Of a DNA stretch of 28,693 nt, positions 28,090 to 28,693 are shown piece after piece. The stretch comes from an uncultured Eubacteriales bacterium (lineage in GTDB: Bacteria > Bacillota_A > Clostridia > Oscillospirales > Oscillospiraceae): positions 1-28,693 of the forward strand of contig CATKHE010000170.1 of NCBI GenBank assembly GCA_949747935.1, given 5' to 3'. The position numbers and the translations under genes are program-made. Under the pieces are notes generated by a model that did not search any database, was not told where the DNA came from, and saw nothing but the letters and a program-made list of their open reading frames with translations. The number at the start of each line of letters is the position of its first letter. Position 1 is the first letter of the stretch.

Positions 28090-28693
28090 GTGCCTGAGGG
28101 CCCAATATGGCTGATTCTTTTTTTCGTCAGCCTGTGTGTGAATCTGATCCAGCTGCTGTGGCGGCCCGTGCTGAGGCTCCTGCGGCGGAAGGACCAGGTT
28201 TCAGAGGACAACATCATGGCTATGGTGGAGGAGGGCGAGGAGTCGGGCGCCATCCAGAGCAATGAGAAGGAATTTATCGAGAATGTCCTGGAATTTGACA
28301 ACACCGCCGCCAAGGATGTGATGATCCACCGCACCGATATGGTCACGCTCCCCCTGGACGCCGGGGAGGAGGAGATCCTGGAGACCATCCGGCAGTCCGG
28401 CCTGTCCCGTTTTCCCGTGTGCGGGGATGACATCGACGATATTGTGGGCGTCCTGTCCACCCGGGACTATCTGCTCAACTTCCGGGAGCCCGAGCCCAAA
28501 CCGCTGCGGGAGCTGCTCCGCCCGGCCTACTTTGTGCCGGAGACGGTGGCCGCCGACGTACTCTTCCGGGATATGCAGGGGAAGAAGACCCATCTGGCCC
28601 TGGTGGTGGACGAGTACGGCGGCACCAGCGGCCTGGTCACCCTGGAGGACCTGCTGGAGGAGCTGGTGGGCAACATCTACGACGAGTTTGACC
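28090..28693 (+). CDS. CorC/TlyC-like CBS-domain protein, one membrane helix, cut by window end
   Basis: Begins at GTG 28090 after a strong AAAAGGAGG and runs off the window with 201 codons visible. A single N-terminal hydrophobic helix (PIWLILFFVSLCVNLIQLLW) is followed directly by VSEDNIMAMVEEGEESGAIQSNEKEFIENVLEFDNTAAKDVMIHRTDM, the linker that normally joins the DUF21 membrane domain to the CBS pair in hemolysin C/CorC-like proteins. The first CBS domain (SRFPVCGDDIDDIVGVLSTRDYLL) and the start of the second (LALVVDEYGGTSGLVTLEDLLEELVGNIYDE) are clear. The four-helix DUF21 domain is missing, so this is a short form. Relatives take part in magnesium or cobalt efflux; the role here is unproven. 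Confidence 0.88.
   Translation, partial: MPEGPIWLILFFVSLCVNLIQLLWRPVLRLLRRKDQVSEDNIMAMVEEGEESGAIQSNEKEFIENVLEFDNTAAKDVMIHRTDMVTLPLDAGEEEILETIRQSGLSRFPVCGDDIDDIVGVLSTRDYLLNFREPEPKPLRELLRPAYFVPETVAADVLFRDMQGKKTHLALVVDEYGGTSGLVTLEDLLEELVGNIYDEFD

Noticed and set aside
1..28693. Mobile element, phage, CRISPR array, tRNA or rRNA
   Set aside because: No transposase, integrase, regular repeats or RNA gene signatures were recognised on either strand, so the inserted block cannot be assigned to a known element type.

Overview
The window looks like chromosomal DNA of a spore-forming, moderately GC-rich member of the Clostridia, probably of the Oscillospiraceae (Flavonifractor/Oscillibacter-like). This is inference from the gene families: SpoIVB, a Spo0A-type regulator, a TSCPD protein, Spx/ArsC, a one-domain CorC-like protein, strong AGGAGG ribosome sites and sigma-A promoters with extended -10 elements. 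No rRNA, tRNA, CRISPR array or insertion sequence was seen.

Layout. (1) 1-3298: end of a uracil permease gene, two small unknown genes, a broken VanZ remnant, an ArsC/Spx-like thioredoxin-fold gene and spoIVB, which ends in a strong terminator. (2) 3299-10363: an AT-rich control region with a near-consensus promoter, then a seven-gene operon: TctC-TctB-TctA carboxylate importer, D-2-hydroxyacid dehydrogenase, RidA-like deaminase, class I aminotransferase, TauE/TSUP anion exporter. (3) 10555-12275: an FCD-domain regulator with an unusual winged helix, facing a LysR regulator transcribed the other way. (4) 12621-23696: an 11-kb, ten-gene operon: Dpp/Opp-type peptide ABC importer (binding protein, two permeases, two ATPases), M20 amidohydrolase, ATC-hydrolase-like protein, a fumarate-reductase-like flavoprotein, a stand-alone 2Fe-2S protein and the PepD dipeptidase. 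(5) 24022-25147: a Spo0A homologue with a degenerate receiver, then a TSCPD-domain gene. (6) 25187-27888, minus strand: ClC channel, VOC/glyoxalase, acyltransferase. (7) 28090-end: a CBS/CorC-domain protein cut by the window end.

How it fits together. spoIVB and spo0A are neighbours in Bacillus and many Clostridia. Here about 20 kb of nutrient uptake and catabolism genes lie between them. Block 2 appears to import an organic acid, interconvert 2-oxo, 2-hydroxy and 2-amino acids, and export an anion, possibly sulfur-containing. Block 4 appears to import a peptide or amide conjugate, hydrolyse it with up to three hydrolases, and reduce an unsaturated acid with the flavoprotein/2Fe-2S pair.

The points most worth following are the Spo0A receiver, whose phosphoacceptor Asp is Glu; the concentration of 0A-box cores (TGTCGAA) in intergenic gaps, including a tandem pair just downstream of a predicted promoter; and the flavoprotein, which keeps the catalytic arginines of fumarate reductase but has lost both dicarboxylate-binding histidines.
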